Below, piece by piece: positions 21,716 through 23,094 of a DNA stretch of 23,094 nt. This stretch comes from Candidatus Magasanikiibacteriota bacterium (lineage in GTDB: Bacteria > Patescibacteriota > Patescibacteriia > Magasanikbacterales > UBA922). Each line of letters begins with the position of its first letter. Positions within the stretch are counted from its first letter, which is position 1. The translations under genes were made by a program, and so were the position numbers. The notes beneath the pieces were generated by a model. It searched no databases, had not been told where the DNA came from, and worked only from the letters and a program-made list of their open reading frames with translations. The DNA lies in contig JAHFIE010000007.1 of assembly GCA_023246565.1 (NCBI GenBank), positions 1-23,094 on the forward strand, read 5' to 3'.

Positions 21716-22873
21716 ATGAAAAAATATTTTATTATCACCCTGGCAATAATCTTTCTTATTTTACTTGGTTATTTTTTTGGTGGTAGAAAAATTGTAGACA
21801 CGTATCCGATTGAAGTGTTGCAAGAGCAGTCGATTACCTCGACTCCCACAGCCTCAACAAATCAAGAAAAAGGTGAAGTAAACAGAGACGCAACCACAAC
21901 CACAGTTCATTACATTGATTTTAAAAATGGTTTTGAAGTTGATTTAACAGGCAAAGACTATGAAGTTGTAAGTTCCACGGTGTATTTTGGTCCCTGGGTT
22001 CAAAATTGCGAAGGGGTATGCGGCGACCCTTTGCGACAATACAGTGTTATTGTTGTTCCTTCCGATTCACCACAGAACATAGAAAAAACATTTAGGCATT
22101 TATCAGAAACGTACGAAGACCTGCGATTGGAATGGGAAAAGAAAATAATTAATGGCCGTGTAGTTTATTATTCTACGAGAGGGGAAGCTTGCCCCAGTCT
22201 TATGTATGAAGTTGTAGGTAAAAAGAATAATTATGTCGTAGCTGCCCATTGTGGTACTAATGATCCAGAAAAAGATCTTTTAAGGGTTGTTGAGTCAATG
22301 AAATTTTTTGACCAAAAGAAAATTGTTATTGACGAACACAACGCTCAAAAATTTTCTGAGGAATATTGTTTAGGAGAATTCAGTGATCAGCCAGTCACAA
22401 AATCAGTGGTCTATACAAACAAAGAAAAGGGTGTATCATTTAGAGTTCCTTATAATCCGGAATGGAAATTTAAAGAATTTGTATTGGCTCCATATTTTGG
22501 CTACGGATCTTATCTACAATTTGGCTCGGCATTGAGTAGAGTTCCCGAAAGTGGTTGTATGATTTATCGTAGGTTTACTATGTATTTTGAACCTGTCCAA
22601 TCCGCTGATGAAATTATCAAAGAAGCGACCGAAAGAAATGCCCGACCTGCTTATGTTGGCATAAAGATGACAACAAACACAGAAAAAATAAATAATCTGT
22701 CGGTTTTGAAAATTCATTATGAAAATACACAGCCGCCAGAATATTTTTCTTGTGACTATACGGACATTTATGTTTTAGGAAAAAAATATAATTATCGTTT
22801 TGACGCAGATTGTGTTGGTGCATCGACATCGGAAGTTAATGAAGTAATTAAAACTATGAAATTAATCAATTAA
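21716..22873 (+). CDS. Membrane-anchored protein of unknown function with two related domains
   Basis: A 385-residue protein. Residues 4-22 are a membrane anchor, then comes a Thr/Ser-rich linker (about 30-65), so the rest is outside the cytosol. Two similar units of about 130-150 residues follow (about 66-198 and 231-384). Each opens with a K-x-G-(F/V)-x-(V/F) strand. Each closes with ING or INN, then a Y-x-x-x-A-x-C strand and a helix ending in SMKFF or TMKLI. Eight cysteines (98, 102, 159, 179, 218, 281, 346 and 366) suggest disulfides. The shape recalls PsbP/Mog1-like folds, but this is only an impression. It starts 8 bases after hsp20 and stands before dnaK. An upstream in-frame ATG (21635) overlaps hsp20 and is rejected. 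Confidence 0.7.
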   Translation: MKKYFIITLAIIFLILLGYFFGGRKIVDTYPIEVLQEQSITSTPTASTNQEKGEVNRDATTTTVHYIDFKNGFEVDLTGKDYEVVSSTVYFGPWVQNCEGVCGDPLRQYSVIVVPSDSPQNIEKTFRHLSETYEDLRLEWEKKIINGRVVYYSTRGEACPSLMYEVVGKKNNYVVAAHCGTNDPEKDLLRVVESMKFFDQKKIVIDEHNAQKFSEEYCLGEFSDQPVTKSVVYTNKEKGVSFRVPYNPEWKFKEFVLAPYFGYGSYLQFGSALSRVPESGCMIYRRFTMYFEPVQSADEIIKEATERNARPAYVGIKMTTNTEKINNLSVLKIHYENTQPPEYFSCDYTDIYVLGKKYNYRFDADCVGASTSEVNEVIKTMKLIN

Positions 22874-22904
22874 CTATTTAACCAATTAAATAATATTTAT
22901 ATTT

Positions 22905-23094
22905 ATGCCAAAAATTCTCGGAATTGATCTCGGAACAACCAACTCATGTGTGGCCATTATCGAAGGTGGTCAGCCAAAGGTGTTGGAAAATAAAGAAGGC
23001 CATCGCACCACGCCATCAGTTATTGCCATGAGCAAGACTGGTGAAATTTTGGTTGGTCAACTTGCGAAACGTCAAGCAGTGACGAACCCAAAAA
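22905..23094 (+). CDS. dnaK: Chaperone DnaK (Hsp70), N-terminal part (3' truncated)
   Basis: The first 63 residues are visible and the window then ends. ILGIDLGTTNSCVAIIEGG is the phosphate-1 loop of the Hsp70 ATPase, and NKEGHRTTPSVIAM and ILVGQLAKRQAVTNP complete the classic DnaK start. It is an ATP-driven chaperone that works with GrpE, whose fusion form lies two genes upstream. The ATG is at 22905, 31 bases after the previous stop. The AT-rich gap before it has no CIRCE, so expression probably depends on the hrcA promoter. Confidence 0.97.
   Translation, partial: MPKILGIDLGTTNSCVAIIEGGQPKVLENKEGHRTTPSVIAMSKTGEILVGQLAKRQAVTNPK

Noticed and set aside
1..23094. Alternative genetic code (TGA as Gly, as in some CPR) and RNA genes
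   Set aside because: TGA ends msrA and the NUDIX-GrpE gene at the expected lengths, and no conserved protein needs TGA read-through. No tRNA or rRNA sequence was recognised.

Overview
The window looks like a chromosomal piece of a Candidate Phyla Radiation (Patescibacteria) genome. This is an inference, not a proof. The supporting signs are: AT-rich, tightly packed genes nearly all on one strand; starts with almost no Shine-Dalgarno sequence; a short HrcA (about 227 residues) and short forms of other housekeeping proteins; and a very large Gly/Ser/Thr-rich surface protein with a C-terminal membrane anchor. TGA is used as a stop, so the code is the standard bacterial one.

Layout. 1-915: end of a family 2 glycosyltransferase and a PAP2 lipid phosphatase. 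958-1868: methionine sulfoxide reductases MsrB and MsrA. 1865-3219: a perfect sigma-A promoter, a structured leader, an RhlE-like DEAD-box helicase and a terminator. 3323-4790: an extended -10 promoter, a GT28/MGDG-synthase-like glycosyltransferase and a terminator. 4840-6750: an EamA-type membrane transporter and an anchored glycoside-hydrolase-like protein. 6823-12950: own promoter and a 2,023-residue modular surface protein. 13086-14231: metK. 14245-14647: a GC-rich island on the opposite strand coding a degenerate receiver-domain protein, bounded by 16-bp perfect inverted repeats. 14688-18007: uppP, a CCA-adding-type tRNA nucleotidyltransferase and an M14-like metallopeptidase. 18046-19443: a YidC/Oxa1 insertase and an SPFH/band-7 protein, closed by a terminator. 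19468-23094: a CIRCE-controlled heat-shock cluster: hrcA, a NUDIX-GrpE fusion, hsp20, an anchored two-repeat protein and the start of dnaK. No stretch longer than 300 bases lacks a gene.

How the genes fit together. The first half carries cell-envelope functions (GT2, PAP2, GT28-like, EamA, GH-like, giant surface protein), with UppP for undecaprenyl-phosphate recycling further on. The last 5 kb is about protein homeostasis: membrane insertion (YidC), a membrane scaffold (SPFH) and the chaperone regulon under HrcA. The most unusual items are the NUDIX-GrpE fusion, the inverted-repeat-bounded receiver cassette, the apparently cytosolic beta-sandwich domains at the C-terminus of the giant protein, and the 90-nt nested hairpin between grpE and hsp20.
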